From NCBI GenBank assembly GCA_002316385.1, contig DCDL01000004.1:209588-273587 (forward strand): DNA of 64,000 nt, given 5' to 3'. Source of the stretch: Clostridium sp. UBA1056. Lineage in GTDB: Bacteria; Bacillota; Clostridia; Clostridiales; Clostridiaceae. The notes below the pieces were generated by a model that saw only the letters and a program-made list of their open reading frames with translations, was not told where the DNA came from and searched no databases. The translations under genes were made by a program, and so were the position numbers. Shown piece by piece: positions 53,287 to 62,766 of this stretch (position 1 is its first letter; each line of letters opens with the position of its first letter).

Positions 53287-53650
53287 ATTTCATAATTAAT
53301 TCAAATATGTATCTTCCAGTGTTAAGTCCTAGAACCATAGCAATTCTAAAAAATCCTATTGTAGCAATTCCAGCAAGAATTCCTGTTAATAATCTTCTTG
53401 CATTATTGCTTATCCAATATCCATGCAATTGTCCAAATCCATCAATGGTTATGGGAATTAAAAGTGAAAGTTCAAATAAAATATGCATTTTTTTAGACAG
53501 TATAGCATATATAATTCCGAATAAATATCCTACTAGTATCCCAGTACATCTTGCACATATAGGAAATTGCCTTCCTTTATGAAAAAAAGATCTTTCAGGC
53601 ATTCTATGACATAAAAACATGTAATATAGTACCTTATCCATAGTTTTCAT
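53285..53650 (-). CDS. DUF2085 membrane protein
   Basis: A 121-residue protein with three hydrophobic segments and the DUF2085 signatures CHRMPERSF (near 14-22), ICARCTGI (near 31-38) and DGFGQ (near 69-73). The conserved Cys/His pattern suggests metal binding, function unknown. No SD is visible before the ATG; it starts seven bases after the zinc-ribbon gene and may depend on translational coupling. Confidence 0.85.
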   Translation of the reverse strand: MKTMDKVLYYMFLCHRMPERSFFHKGRQFPICARCTGILVGYLFGIIYAILSKKMHILFELSLLIPITIDGFGQLHGYWISNNARRLLTGILAGIATIGFFRIAMVLGLNTGRYIFELIMK

Positions 53651-53656
53651 TTAATT

Positions 53657-53953
53657 TTAATAGTATATTGATTCTGACGCAAATCCTATAGCAATACAGA
53701 TAAAATAAAACAATACCCAAGCCACTATTCCGCCTATCATCCAGTAGCAAACAGTCTTAGCTGACTTAGGCTTTTCATCTTTCCATAAGAAATATAAAAT
53801 TATTCCTACTATAGGAAAACAGCATGACGCAACTCCAGCGAAGTGTGATGGGTTATCTACCTTTTCCAGTATAGCTTCCTTTACTCTCACTCCACATAAT
53901 GGACATATTTCTGCATTATTATCTATTTCTTTTCCACAATTCTTACAATACAT
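53657..53953 (-). CDS. Zinc-ribbon membrane protein
   Basis: A 98-residue protein with an N-terminal zinc ribbon (CKNC at 3-6 and CPLC at 17-20), then two membrane segments (about 40-56 and 72-92) separated by a WKDEKPKSAK loop. Such small proteins are common in Firmicutes and of unknown function. It is probably co-transcribed with the DUF2085 gene. Confidence 0.85.
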   Translation of the reverse strand: MYCKNCGKEIDNNAEICPLCGVRVKEAILEKVDNPSHFAGVASCCFPIVGIILYFLWKDEKPKSAKTVCYWMIGGIVAWVLFYFICIAIGFASESIYY

Positions 53954-54072
53954 TTTTTTCCCCCCAGTATCTCATATATCTTTCATTCGTTCATTTTCTA
54001 TTAACATTATATAAATTTTTTATCAACATTGCAATAAAAGTTTTTAATGTAATGCTTAATCTAATTATTAAA

Positions 54073-54759
54073 TTAGTTACCATAGAGTATTAATTGTCTA
54101 ACTTCTTCCTCACTAAGATGTCTCCACTTACCTAGATATATTCCTTCTACATTTATAGAGCAAATCCTTATTCTTTCCAGCTCTATTACATTATATCCTA
54201 AGGCTTTGCTCATTCGTCTAATCTGTCTATTTAATCCTTGAGTTAATATAATTTTAAAGATATATTCATCTATTTTTATAACTTTGCATGGTCTTGTCTT
54301 TTCTCCCAGAATATATACTCCTGTGGACATGTGATTTATAAAATTATTATCAATAGGTTTATCTACAGTTACTACATATTCTTTTTCATGATAATTATCA
54401 GAGTTCAATATTTTATTAGCTAAATCACCATCATTAGTCATAAGAATTAATCCATGAGATTTCTTATCTAATCTTCCCACAGGAAATATATATTCTTCAT
54501 AATTTATAAAATCAATTATGTTATCCTTCACTTCACTAGCTGAGGTACATGTAATTCCTACAGGCTTGTTAAAGGCTATATAAATTTTTTTCTTTGCCAT
54601 AATAGGCTTATCATCAATTAAAATTTCATCCTCACTCTCTACCCATTGGCCTGGAATAGAAAGAACTCCATTTACCTTCACCCTACCTTCTTCTATAAGT
54701 CTATTAGTCTCTCTTCTTGAACAAATTCCAAGGTTACTAAATAATTTATTAATTCTCAT
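54073..54759 (-). CDS. rluF: 23S rRNA pseudouridine synthase, RluF-like
   Basis: A 228-residue RsuA/RluB-family enzyme with an N-terminal S4 RNA-binding domain (RINKLFSNLGICSRRE) and the catalytic GRLD motif with Asp98 (GRLDKKSHGL). The LNRQIRRM block completes the fold. The opening and length match RluF, which isomerises U2604 of 23S rRNA in E. coli; RluB or RsuA cannot be ruled out by eye. Confidence 0.82.
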   Translation of the reverse strand: MRINKLFSNLGICSRRETNRLIEEGRVKVNGVLSIPGQWVESEDEILIDDKPIMAKKKIYIAFNKPVGITCTSASEVKDNIIDFINYEEYIFPVGRLDKKSHGLILMTNDGDLANKILNSDNYHEKEYVVTVDKPIDNNFINHMSTGVYILGEKTRPCKVIKIDEYIFKIILTQGLNRQIRRMSKALGYNVIELERIRICSINVEGIYLGKWRHLSEEEVRQLILYGN

Positions 54760-54824
54760 AATTTATCCTTTCAACTATTCTATTGATATTTATTTAGTTT
54801 TATTTCTTAACTCAACTTATTATA

Positions 54825-54895
54825 AAATAAAGAAAATTAAGCTATCTTAAAATAATTATTAAGATTTATGAAACTTAACTTATTTTAAGATAGCT
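54825..54895 (-). terminator. Terminator after nadC
   Basis: A perfect 15-bp stem (54840-54854 with 54881-54895) with a 26-nt loop starts about 37 nt past the nadC stop and is followed on the minus strand by TTAATTTTCTTTATTTT. Confidence 0.7.
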
Positions 54896-54931
54896 TTTTA
54901 AGAAGATTATATCATTATTATTTTATTTTCT

Positions 54932-55780
54932 TTATATTTTTCTAAAGTTCTTTAAAGATATATCAAGAGCCTTTACTGAATGAGTTAATTCTCCAGATGA
55001 AATATAGTCTACCCCAGTTTTTCCATACTCTAAAACAGTATCTAATGTTATATTTCCCGAACATTCTGCTACTGCTCGTCCATCTATTAGTTTAACCATA
55101 TCCTTTGCTAAATCTGGACTCATGTTATCAAGCATAATTATATCAGCTCCTGCTTCTAGTGCTTCAAGAACTTGTTCTCTAGTTTCAGCTTCTACTTCTA
55201 TCTTTCTTATAAAAGAAGAATTTCTTCTTGATAGTTCAATAGCTTCTTTTATTCCTCCTGCATAGCCTATATGGTTATCTTTAATAAGTATTCCATCGGA
55301 TAAAGAAAACCTATGATTTACTCCTCCTCCTATCCTAACTGCATATTTCTCAAGAATTCTTAAGTTAGGTGTAGTTTTCCTTGTATCAAGTATTTTTGTT
55401 TTTAATCCATCTAGCTTTCTTACGTATTTATTAGTTAGAGTAGCAATACCACTCATCCTTTGAAGTAAATTAAGAGCTAATCTTTCCCCTATTAATATAT
55501 TTCCTGCATTACCTATAACTTCCCCAATCACCATAGTATTTTTAACTTTATATCCATCCTCTATAAAAAGTTTAACTTCAACATCTCCTAAAATGTGAAA
55601 AACTCTTTTAAAAACTTCTAATCCACAAATTATACCATCTTCCTTAGCTATTAAGTCTACCTTTGCTCTCTCTTTTGGAGATATTATAGTTGATACAGTT
55701 ACATCACCATAGGGACAATCTTCCTTTAAAGCCTCTTTAATAATATCATCAACAATTAAAAAGTTTAACATATTCAACAT
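54932..55780 (-). CDS. nadC: Nicotinate-nucleotide pyrophosphorylase (quinolinate phosphoribosyltransferase)
   Basis: NadC converts quinolinate and PRPP to nicotinate mononucleotide, completing de novo NAD precursor synthesis. Family blocks are present: EDCPYGDVT near 19-27, RMSGIAT, DTRKTTPNLR and RIGGGVNHR near 135-165, and EVEAETREQ near 195. It has 282 residues. The start overlaps nadB by 32 bases; a second ATG nine bases on is possible. It is the last gene of nadABC. Confidence 0.96.
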   Translation of the reverse strand: MLNMLNFLIVDDIIKEALKEDCPYGDVTVSTIISPKERAKVDLIAKEDGIICGLEVFKRVFHILGDVEVKLFIEDGYKVKNTMVIGEVIGNAGNILIGERLALNLLQRMSGIATLTNKYVRKLDGLKTKILDTRKTTPNLRILEKYAVRIGGGVNHRFSLSDGILIKDNHIGYAGGIKEAIELSRRNSSFIRKIEVEAETREQVLEALEAGADIIMLDNMSPDLAKDMVKLIDGRAVAECSGNITLDTVLEYGKTGVDYISSGELTHSVKALDISLKNFRKI

Positions 55781-57071
55781 TTACCTTTTCCTTTAAATAA
55801 TTAATAAATTTGTGCTGATATTTCTTATTAGTAATTCTAATTTTATTCATTTCTTTAAAATTTATTCTTTCAACTAGCTCCCCCTTTAATTTATCTTCTT
55901 CCTCATTTACAATTAAATTAATATGTTCTGCTGCCTTTTTGCTAAAAACTAATCCTTCTAGCAAAGAGTTGCTTGCTAATCTGTTACTACCATGAACTCC
56001 AGTACAACTAACCTCTCCCACTGCATATAAATTCTTCATAGATGTCCTCGCTTTTAAATCTACCTGAATCCCTCCCATACAGTAATGATGAGCTGGAGCA
56101 ATTGGTACTAAGTCTTTATCCATATTATAACCACGTTTCAAACATTGATCATAAATATAAGGAAATCTATTAATTAAAAATTCTTTAGGCTTACTAGTTA
56201 TATCTAAGAATGCGTATGGAGTTTGTGGTGTTTTATATATCTCTTTGAGAATTTCTCTTGAAACTATATCCCTAGGTAATAGTGGATTTACAAATTCTTC
56301 TCCATATATATTTTTTATTCTACCACCTTCACCTCTAAGTGATTCAGATAAGAGTAGCTTTCTTCCTCTTACATTCTCCTCATATAAAACAGTAGGATGA
56401 AGCTGAAGATAAGATATATCTTTTATAGGGATACCATGCTTTAATGCAATACTAAGTCCATCTCCTGTAATAGTTTCAAATTTAGTGGTTGAATTAAATA
56501 TTCCTCCAATCCCACCAGTTGCTAATACTGTAATCCTAGCATTAGTAGTTATAATTTCATTATTGTATTCTATAATACCACCAATACATATATTTTTATA
56601 TTGAATTATATCTAGAAGCTTAGCTTCTTCTAATAAAGTTATATTTCCTTTACTAAACACATAACTTATTAATTTTTCTATTACTTCTTTACCAGTTTCA
56701 TCTTTAGAGTGTACTATTCTAAACTTACTATGTCCACCTTCTCTAGTATAGTTTAACCCTTTTGAATCTTTATCAAGATTAACTCCTAATTCTAATAATC
56801 TGTTAACATTATCAGTAGAATTTTTAACTAATTGAGTTACAGCTTCCACTTTATTTTTATAATTTCCAGCCTTTAAAGTATCCTCTATAAATACATCTGT
56901 GTCCTCAATATTTCTTAAGGTAGATATACCACCTTGTGCTAAATAGCTATTACAATCTCTTAATTTATTTTTGGTTATTATTAAGATCTTTAACTTACTA
57001 TTTAAATTACAAGCAGTATAAAGTCCTGCAATGCCTGTCCCTATAATTAATACATCATACTTCCTATTCAT
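55749..57071 (-). CDS. nadB: L-aspartate oxidase
   Basis: NadB oxidises aspartate to iminoaspartate for NadA. The 440-residue flavoprotein has the FAD motif GTGIAGLYTACN (11-22), the QGGIST substrate block (near 46-51), the HSKDETG region (near 122) and the covalent-FAD-free signature SLRGEGG. It is shorter than E. coli NadB (540) because the C-terminal helical domain is reduced, as is usual in clostridia. It starts one base after nadA. Confidence 0.95.
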   Translation of the reverse strand: MNRKYDVLIIGTGIAGLYTACNLNSKLKILIITKNKLRDCNSYLAQGGISTLRNIEDTDVFIEDTLKAGNYKNKVEAVTQLVKNSTDNVNRLLELGVNLDKDSKGLNYTREGGHSKFRIVHSKDETGKEVIEKLISYVFSKGNITLLEEAKLLDIIQYKNICIGGIIEYNNEIITTNARITVLATGGIGGIFNSTTKFETITGDGLSIALKHGIPIKDISYLQLHPTVLYEENVRGRKLLLSESLRGEGGRIKNIYGEEFVNPLLPRDIVSREILKEIYKTPQTPYAFLDITSKPKEFLINRFPYIYDQCLKRGYNMDKDLVPIAPAHHYCMGGIQVDLKARTSMKNLYAVGEVSCTGVHGSNRLASNSLLEGLVFSKKAAEHINLIVNEEEDKLKGELVERINFKEMNKIRITNKKYQHKFINYLKEKVNVEYVKLFNC

Positions 57072-57072
57072 T

Positions 57073-57981
57073 TTATCTATTAGATAGAAGATGCATATTT
57101 TCTAAAGATTTATGAGCCTTTACTCTTAATTCCTCTTCAATATGTACTTCAAACTCCTCCTTAAGTAAACAATTATATAAATCTCTAAGTGATATTTTTT
57201 TCATGTTGGGACAAATCATTCCACTTTCTATAGGTATAAAAGTTTTACTTGGACTCTTTAGTTTCATTTGGTAAAGAACGCCTTCTTCTGTTACTACTAT
57301 GAATCCTTCTGATTCATCCTTAGTACTATACTCTATAAGTCCAGAAGTGCTTCCTATAAAGTCACCTAAATCTCTTACCTTCTTAGAACATTCAGGATGA
57401 ACTAAGACTTTAAATTTGGGATACTTATGTTTTAATTTTAAAACCTCTTCTGCTTCTATTCTTTCATGAACAGGACAAAAACCATCATATAATATAAATT
57501 TCTTATTTGGTGTATTTTCCTGTAGATAACTCCCCAAATTTCTATCTGGAAGAAATATTACTTCTTCTTCCTCTATGTTATTTAAAATTTCTTTAGCAGA
57601 AGAGGAAGTCACACATACATCAGATAAAGCTTTAATATCTCCATTAGAGTTTATATATGTTACTACCTTTGCCTTTGGATTTTTTAACTTCATAGCTTTA
57701 AGTTTATCTATTGTAGCCATATCAGCCATTGGACATGTTGTATCATCCACCGGAATTAATATCTTTTTATATGGTGATAATATTTTAGCACTCTCAGCCA
57801 TGAACTTAACTCCACAAAATATTGTCATATCTTTATTGCTTTCCTTAGCTTTTTTACTTAAAAAATATGAGTCACCTACTACATCTGCAACTTCCTGTAT
57901 TTCTTCTCTCTCATAAAGATGAGCTAAAATTAAAGCATTTTTTTCTTTCTTTAACTTTAATATTTCTTCTTTTAAATTCAA
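57073..57981 (-). CDS. nadA: Quinolinate synthase
   Basis: NadA condenses iminoaspartate with dihydroxyacetone phosphate using a 4Fe-4S cluster. Three cluster cysteines are seen in context: TIFCGVKFMAESAKIL, VHPECSKKV and GMICPNMKK. The 302-residue length fits the short bacterial type. The start is TTG with GGAGG ten bases upstream. It is the first gene of the operon, downstream of a strong promoter/operator. Confidence 0.96.
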   Translation of the reverse strand: MNLKEEILKLKKEKNALILAHLYEREEIQEVADVVGDSYFLSKKAKESNKDMTIFCGVKFMAESAKILSPYKKILIPVDDTTCPMADMATIDKLKAMKLKNPKAKVVTYINSNGDIKALSDVCVTSSSAKEILNNIEEEEVIFLPDRNLGSYLQENTPNKKFILYDGFCPVHERIEAEEVLKLKHKYPKFKVLVHPECSKKVRDLGDFIGSTSGLIEYSTKDESEGFIVVTEEGVLYQMKLKSPSKTFIPIESGMICPNMKKISLRDLYNCLLKEEFEVHIEEELRVKAHKSLENMHLLSNR

Positions 57982-58013
57982 AGTTTACACACCTCCACTA
58001 TATGACTTTACAT

Positions 58014-58055
58014 GTGTATATACACCTAGTATAGCATTAACTTACAACTTGTCAA
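58014..58055 (-). promoter_or_regulatory. nadABC promoter and palindromic operator (NiaR-type candidate)
   Basis: On the minus strand TTGACA (58050-58055) and TATACT (58028-58033) are 16 bp apart. Two bases after the -10, the perfect 12-bp palindrome GTGTATATACAC (58014-58025, within AGGTGTATATACAC) sits over the expected transcription start. NiaR (YrxA) represses NAD genes in many Firmicutes, so it is the likely binder; no niaR gene is in the window. Confidence 0.65.
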
Positions 58056-58114
58056 CAATATGTAATGTTATATTTGTGAAGGCTTATTAAGTAATTTTTA
58101 CCTCAAAACAAAAT

Positions 58115-58150
58115 AAGGACTACTAAAAATAAAATTTCTTAGTAATCCTT
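58115..58150 (-). terminator. Terminator after the serine-hydrolase gene
   Basis: A 12-bp stem with one mismatch (58115-58126 with 58139-58150) is followed by ATTTTGTTTT on the minus strand, about 54 nt past the stop at 58204. Confidence 0.7.
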
Positions 58151-58203
58151 AATAACCTTTAATTCAAATAATGTCTATAAAAATCAACTATTTAAATTAA
58201 ATC

Positions 58204-59163
58204 CTATTTTCTAATGAGTTGCGGCCAAATCTCTACCCAAAGATTTTCTAAGATTCTTCTAACATGGGCTGCATGAGAGTTTATTGCTATAACAGTATCT
58301 TCATTTTCTAAAACTATACAGTACTGACCATACTTACCATCAGCTCTATATGAATTATGCTCTCCCATCCAAAACTGGTATCCATAACCTTGGCCCCAAT
58401 CACCTCTATTATCAGTATCAATCTGCTTTGAGGTAGCCTCTTTAACCCACTCTTCTGATAATAACTGTGTTCCTTCCCAATTTCCCTTTTGTAAATACAA
58501 CTGACCAAATTTACTTAAATCCGACACCTTTAGTTCAAGCCCTCCAGCTCCAAAGTTGTATCCTCTAGGGCATTTTTCCCAAGTAGGCTTACTAATACCT
58601 AAAGGCTCAAAAAGCCTAGGCATTAGATAATCCTCTAAAAGTTCTCCACTTAATTTTTGTACAATAACTCCAGATAAATATGCTGCTGCATTATTATAGA
58701 TAAATTTTTCTCCAGGTTTATATGGAAAATGTTGATTTAAACAATACTTTACCCAATTTCCCTCTAAAAGCTCTCCCCTAGGTGTAGTTCCAAAGCTACC
58801 ATCTGCCATTAAATATCCATTATCATGACCTACGGCCATTTTTAAAAGATGTTTAACTCTTAAATTTTTAAGATTATCTGATGGACATTCTGGAATATCC
58901 TCAGGAAAGAATTCTATAACTCTATCTTCTAATGATAAAAGACCTTCATCCACTGCAATTCCCAAAGCTGTAGAAGTAAAACTTTTTGTAACTGAATATT
59001 GTGGTCTTACTCTTTCTAGCTCCCTATGATACTCTCCAACTTTTTTACCATGTTGAAGTACTACAATACTAAATATATCTAAATCTTTTGTAGCTTCTAG
59101 GTAGCTTGTTAAATCTATCTTTCTCATAACGATTTTTAGGAAGATGAATACATTAGCATTCAC
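58204..59163 (-). CDS. Beta-lactamase class C-type serine hydrolase
   Basis: A protein of the AmpC/esterase/DD-peptidase superfamily (about 319 residues) with SxxK as SVTK near residue 77-80, YxN as YNN near 155-157 and a late HxG-like region replaced by SHAAH. There is no clear signal peptide, so it is probably cytoplasmic and an esterase or peptide hydrolase rather than an antibiotic-degrading lactamase. GGGAGG is 11 bases before a GTG at 59163; an upstream TTG is too close to the SD. It is a single gene between the nad operon and amj. Confidence 0.75.
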   Translation of the reverse strand: MNANVFIFLKIVMRKIDLTSYLEATKDLDIFSIVVLQHGKKVGEYHRELERVRPQYSVTKSFTSTALGIAVDEGLLSLEDRVIEFFPEDIPECPSDNLKNLRVKHLLKMAVGHDNGYLMADGSFGTTPRGELLEGNWVKYCLNQHFPYKPGEKFIYNNAAAYLSGVIVQKLSGELLEDYLMPRLFEPLGISKPTWEKCPRGYNFGAGGLELKVSDLSKFGQLYLQKGNWEGTQLLSEEWVKEATSKQIDTDNRGDWGQGYGYQFWMGEHNSYRADGKYGQYCIVLENEDTVIAINSHAAHVRRILENLWVEIWPQLIRK

Positions 59164-59255
59164 TCTTCCCAAAACCTCCCTTCTTGCTTATATCTTTTGA
59201 TTTTATTGCTAATAATAATTGTTTTATAAATTTAAACACTAAAACTTCTTCAGAA

Positions 59256-59378
59256 TTATCTATTCATATTCTCAACATCTTTCCAGCAAGCAAAAAGTAA
59301 AATTATACTCCCCAGAATAAATATAGCTAAAATTCCAAACATCCAATTTAAATTAGTAAGAGTATCAATATAAAATGT
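59256..59378 (-). pseudogene. Probable transporter C-terminal remnant
   Basis: An open stretch without its own start encodes DTLTNLNWMFGILAIF followed by a hydrophobic run, then CWKDVENMNR and a stop. A last membrane helix followed by WKD and a short tail is what MFS-type exporters end with. No upstream part of such a gene remains. The rest of the 446-bp gap before amj (59379-59618) contains no further coding signal. Confidence 0.45.
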
Positions 59379-59618
59379 CTACATTTAATACAATTTTATC
59401 ACATTGTTTATGAACTTTCTTTATTAATCTTTACACACCTTCTCTATGAAATTAAAATTTAATTTTAATTATACGAATAAAAATGTGATTCTCATCAATG
59501 AGTTAACTTCCTAATTATAACCATCTAGTTTTATTTATAAATATGATATATACTATTAATAAATTTCTAATTGTTGTAAAAATATAGATATATTTGAAAG
59601 TAGGATGGAGGAATAACT

Positions 59619-60410
59619 TTGAGCACTCAAATTATAATTGTTTTAATTTTAAATTTTATAATTGCCATAATCGGTACATTAGCTTACTCTGTAAGACTCG
59701 TAGGTGTTAGAACTGGTAAAATAGCAGTTACCTTTGCTGTGTTTAATATATTATCTTTAGTATCAAGAACAGCTTTAACTTTTCAAACTCCTCTATTAAC
59801 AAAGTTTGTTGAAAATAGTACAGGTGGAAGTGATGTGTTAAATCTTTTTAGGTTAATCATAATAGTTTCTGGTATAGCCACTATAGTGGGTGCATTTTTA
59901 ATTCCTACTTTTCAAAGATTATTTTATAAAGGTGTTATCCGTTTTTCTATTGATAAATCTATACCTAAGCTTATTATCCATAGTTTTTCCAAGGCAGGTA
60001 TTCACTATATAAAGGACTGTATTTCAATTCCAGTGAAAGAAAGTATAACTAAAATTAATTTTAAAAAGTTACCTTTAAAAATAATAATTTATAATATAAT
60101 TGCAGTTGCAATATTAACAGTAGGATCTTTAGCACCAATTTATGCTGGTACCATAGTTCCTGATTTAAGGGCAACTTGTATAACCCTATCCTCAGTGATA
60201 AATGGTTTTGCTACCATTCTAATGCTTATATTTATAGATCCACATCTATCCATTATGACTGATGATGTAATGGATGGTAAGTGTCCTGAAGAAGATTTTC
60301 GTAGTTGTGTTATTGCCATGGTAGGAAGTAAAACTATTGGGACTTTTGTTGCTCTACCATTACTTATCCCAGCTTCTTATATAATAGTATTTGTAGCTAA
60401 AATTCTTTAA
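59619..60410 (+). CDS. amj: Alternate lipid II flippase Amj
   Basis: Amj (YdaH, DUF2837) can replace MurJ in translocating lipid II across the membrane in B. subtilis. The 263 residues form about six membrane segments with the family stretches AYSVRLVGVRTGKIAV (near 22-37), FNILSLVSRTA and VGSLAPIYAGTIVPDLRATC. The start is TTG with GGAGG seven bases upstream. It is one of few plus-strand genes here. In B. subtilis amj is induced under envelope stress by sigma-M; no such promoter was identified here. Confidence 0.9.
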   Translation: MSTQIIIVLILNFIIAIIGTLAYSVRLVGVRTGKIAVTFAVFNILSLVSRTALTFQTPLLTKFVENSTGGSDVLNLFRLIIIVSGIATIVGAFLIPTFQRLFYKGVIRFSIDKSIPKLIIHSFSKAGIHYIKDCISIPVKESITKINFKKLPLKIIIYNIIAVAILTVGSLAPIYAGTIVPDLRATCITLSSVINGFATILMLIFIDPHLSIMTDDVMDGKCPEEDFRSCVIAMVGSKTIGTFVALPLLIPASYIIVFVAKIL

Positions 60411-60429
60411 TAGTTGAGAGGTGTTTATT

Positions 60430-60667
60430 TTGTATAAGATATATGAAACAGAGAGACTTATTTTAAAGGTCATAGATGAATCCTACGCTAAACAGGTACT
60501 AGATTATTTTAATTGTGGCTACCGTTATGCCTAATAATTATTCTTCTTTAAATGTACTAAATAAACTCAAATTTCAAAATGAAGGCCTATCTAGAAAATA
60601 TCAAAAGATTAATGGACAATGGGAAGACCATATACATATGGTTTTATTGAATCCCCTGGTTGAGTAA
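60430..60667 (+). pseudogene. GNAT (RimJ/RimL-type) acetyltransferase with an internal deletion
   Basis: A TTG with GAGAGGTG upstream opens a frame encoding MYKIYETERLILKVIDE and continuing to residue 34, then a stop at 60532. Shifted by one frame, an ATG at 60527 opens 46 codons (MPNNYSSLNVLNKLKFQNEG, later INGQWEDHIHM), which match the conserved C-terminal acetyl-CoA-binding end of the same family (NxxSxxVLxKLGFxxEG). About 90 central residues are missing and the joint is out of frame. The region past it up to the bceB terminator is noncoding. Confidence 0.8.
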
Positions 60668-60703
60668 GAATGGAATTTACCTATTAAATTAATATAGACT
60701 TTT

Positions 60704-60744
60704 AAAAAAACTACATAAAAATCAGATTGATTTTCATGTAGTTT
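60704..60744 (-). terminator. Terminator after the BceB-like gene
   Basis: A 17-bp near-perfect stem (60708-60724 with 60728-60744, 3-nt loop) is followed by TTTTTTTAAAA on the minus strand, about 37 nt past the stop. Confidence 0.88.
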
Positions 60745-60780
60745 CACTATTTTAATATTCTTTAAAATTTAAACTTATAT

Positions 60781-62766
60781 CTAATTTCCTTTAATCATCT
60801 TTTTACTTCCTAAATAAGTTGCTAAGAAGTAACCACCATAAACAATAACTAGTACAAAGGCTGCAATAAATACATGCTCTACCATACTTGCTCCTCCCCA
60901 TATTGCTACTATATCGGAAGCTAGTTTTAGTCCTACTATGGAATGGATTATAGCTAAGGATAGAGGCATCATAAAATAAATTGCTACTTGAGTTAATATA
61001 GAGTGATTTATCATAGCTTCCTCTACTCCAACCTTTCTTAAAAGGTTATATCTTTCTGTATTATCTGCAGATTCTGATAGCTGTTGAAGTGCTAATACTG
61101 CTGCTGATGTGATTAGGAATATGATTCCCATGTATATCGCTAGATATGAAGCTAAAGCTCCTAGTCCAGTAGACTGTTCTATTATTTCATTCCTGATTAT
61201 ATAATAAGTCTGTAGATTTCCATCTGCATAGTTCCCTCTAATATTCTCTTCTAAAGCTTTTATTATTTCACTTCCATCATCACTAAAGTTTATATTTAAA
61301 TTACCCATAATAGGTGTTAGATTTTCTACTAGTGAGTCCTCTACTAAAAATGTACAAATATTATGCTTCATCATAGAAGAGTAAATTACTACATCTAAAG
61401 CCTTTCCATTGTAAGGTCTAAGTTTGTTGCTGCCTATACTGATTTCTCTGCCATTATCTAAAGCTTCTTGCAGATTTTTAGTCATATCACTTATATCACC
61501 AAAAACTGCATACTCTCCAGCTTTAAGACTTATTTCTTCTTTATTCATCATTTTCATTATCTTATTGAAATCAGATACTTTCATGACATTAATATTTAAA
61601 TTCTTAGATACAGGATAATAATTGTTTCCATTCTTTAATCCCTTTTCACTTAAAAAATCTTTATAGCTAACGCCACTATCATAATACTGATAACTTACAT
61701 AGTTATCTTCATATTTTGATACATCTACATTGTGCTCCTTTAACACTGTTTCTACATCTGCTCCTCCATTGTCAAAAAAGCTCATATCAAACTGTGTTAG
61801 GTCTTTAATCTCAGCATTCATAGCTGTACTTATTCCAAGTCCTCCTGAAAGAGTACAAATAGCTACAAATAGCATTAGACATATAAAAGTCATGGATATA
61901 AATGTGGTATTAATCTTGCTGTTAATTTGTCTTAATACAAACATATTTAAATTTCTTAAATATATCTTCTTACTGCTTTGAACAACCTTAAGTAAAAATC
62001 CTGCAAGGGAGAAGAAAAACAAGAATGTTCCCACAGCTCCAAGTCCAATAGCTATTAATATATTTTTATCAATAGTAGACATTCCATTTTTAAGCACTAT
62101 GTAATATGCATAACCTATAGTTACTACACTAATTATGAATATCACTACAGAAGTCCATACATTTTTAATCTTCACTTTTTCATTAACCTTAGCAGAAGTC
62201 AATAAATTTATTAGCCTTACCTTCCTTACAGTAATAGAGTTAACGATAAGAATTATAAAATATATAGCTCCAAAGCAAAGAATAGTTTTTATAAATGCAT
62301 CCATAGAAAATATAAATTTAAAAGTAGTTAAGTCTACATTAAAAAGTTTCGCCGTAACAACAGATAGTCCTTGTGATAAAAATATTCCTAATATAAGACC
62401 TAATCCCAGAGAAACTACTCCTATCATCATAGTTTCTATAAATAATAAAGAGGATAACTTAGAGTTTTCCATACCTAAAGTCATATAAACTCCAAACTCT
62501 TTTTTTCTTCTTTTAATTAAATAGCTGTTAGCATAGACTATCAAGAATCCTAATATGAAGGAAATAAATATAGATGCTACTCCCATAATGTTGCTTATTA
62601 GATGAAACATATTTTTATGCATTTCACTAACTTCCATTAAAATGCTTTGAGCTTCAATGGAGTTAAAGGTGTAAAATATACATACACCAAATACTAAGGT
62701 TAAGAAGTAAATAGTATAATCCTTAAAGCTTCTTTTTAAATTTCTAGCAGCTAATTTAAAATACAT
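60781..62766 (-). CDS. bceB: BceB-type ABC transporter permease
   Basis: A 661-residue permease with about ten membrane segments in the 1+3+... FtsX-like arrangement and a large extracellular domain (about residues 310-540) between segments 7 and 8. This is the layout of BceAB/PsdAB transporters, which free lipid II-cycle targets from peptide antibiotics such as bacitracin or lantibiotics and also signal to a BceS-type kinase. The frame begins at a TTG (62784), but GGAGG is 11 bases before the ATG at 62766, giving MYFKLAARNLKRS, the family N-terminus. The start overlaps the ATPase gene by 11 bases. The antibiotic target is unknown. Confidence 0.88.
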   Translation of the reverse strand: MYFKLAARNLKRSFKDYTIYFLTLVFGVCIFYTFNSIEAQSILMEVSEMHKNMFHLISNIMGVASIFISFILGFLIVYANSYLIKRRKKEFGVYMTLGMENSKLSSLLFIETMMIGVVSLGLGLILGIFLSQGLSVVTAKLFNVDLTTFKFIFSMDAFIKTILCFGAIYFIILIVNSITVRKVRLINLLTSAKVNEKVKIKNVWTSVVIFIISVVTIGYAYYIVLKNGMSTIDKNILIAIGLGAVGTFLFFFSLAGFLLKVVQSSKKIYLRNLNMFVLRQINSKINTTFISMTFICLMLFVAICTLSGGLGISTAMNAEIKDLTQFDMSFFDNGGADVETVLKEHNVDVSKYEDNYVSYQYYDSGVSYKDFLSEKGLKNGNNYYPVSKNLNINVMKVSDFNKIMKMMNKEEISLKAGEYAVFGDISDMTKNLQEALDNGREISIGSNKLRPYNGKALDVVIYSSMMKHNICTFLVEDSLVENLTPIMGNLNINFSDDGSEIIKALEENIRGNYADGNLQTYYIIRNEIIEQSTGLGALASYLAIYMGIIFLITSAAVLALQQLSESADNTERYNLLRKVGVEEAMINHSILTQVAIYFMMPLSLAIIHSIVGLKLASDIVAIWGGASMVEHVFIAAFVLVIVYGGYFLATYLGSKKMIKGN

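Noticed and set aside
57575..57916. Plus-strand frame of 113 codons opposite nadA
   Set aside because: Antisense to the cluster-binding part of nadA; no SD and no similarity that I can see.
58314..58508. Second minus-strand frame inside the serine-hydrolase gene
   Set aside because: Out-of-frame overlap with an intact enzyme, without an SD.
62135..62488. Plus-strand frame of 117 codons opposite bceB
   Set aside because: Its hydrophobic look comes from complementing membrane-segment codons of the permease.
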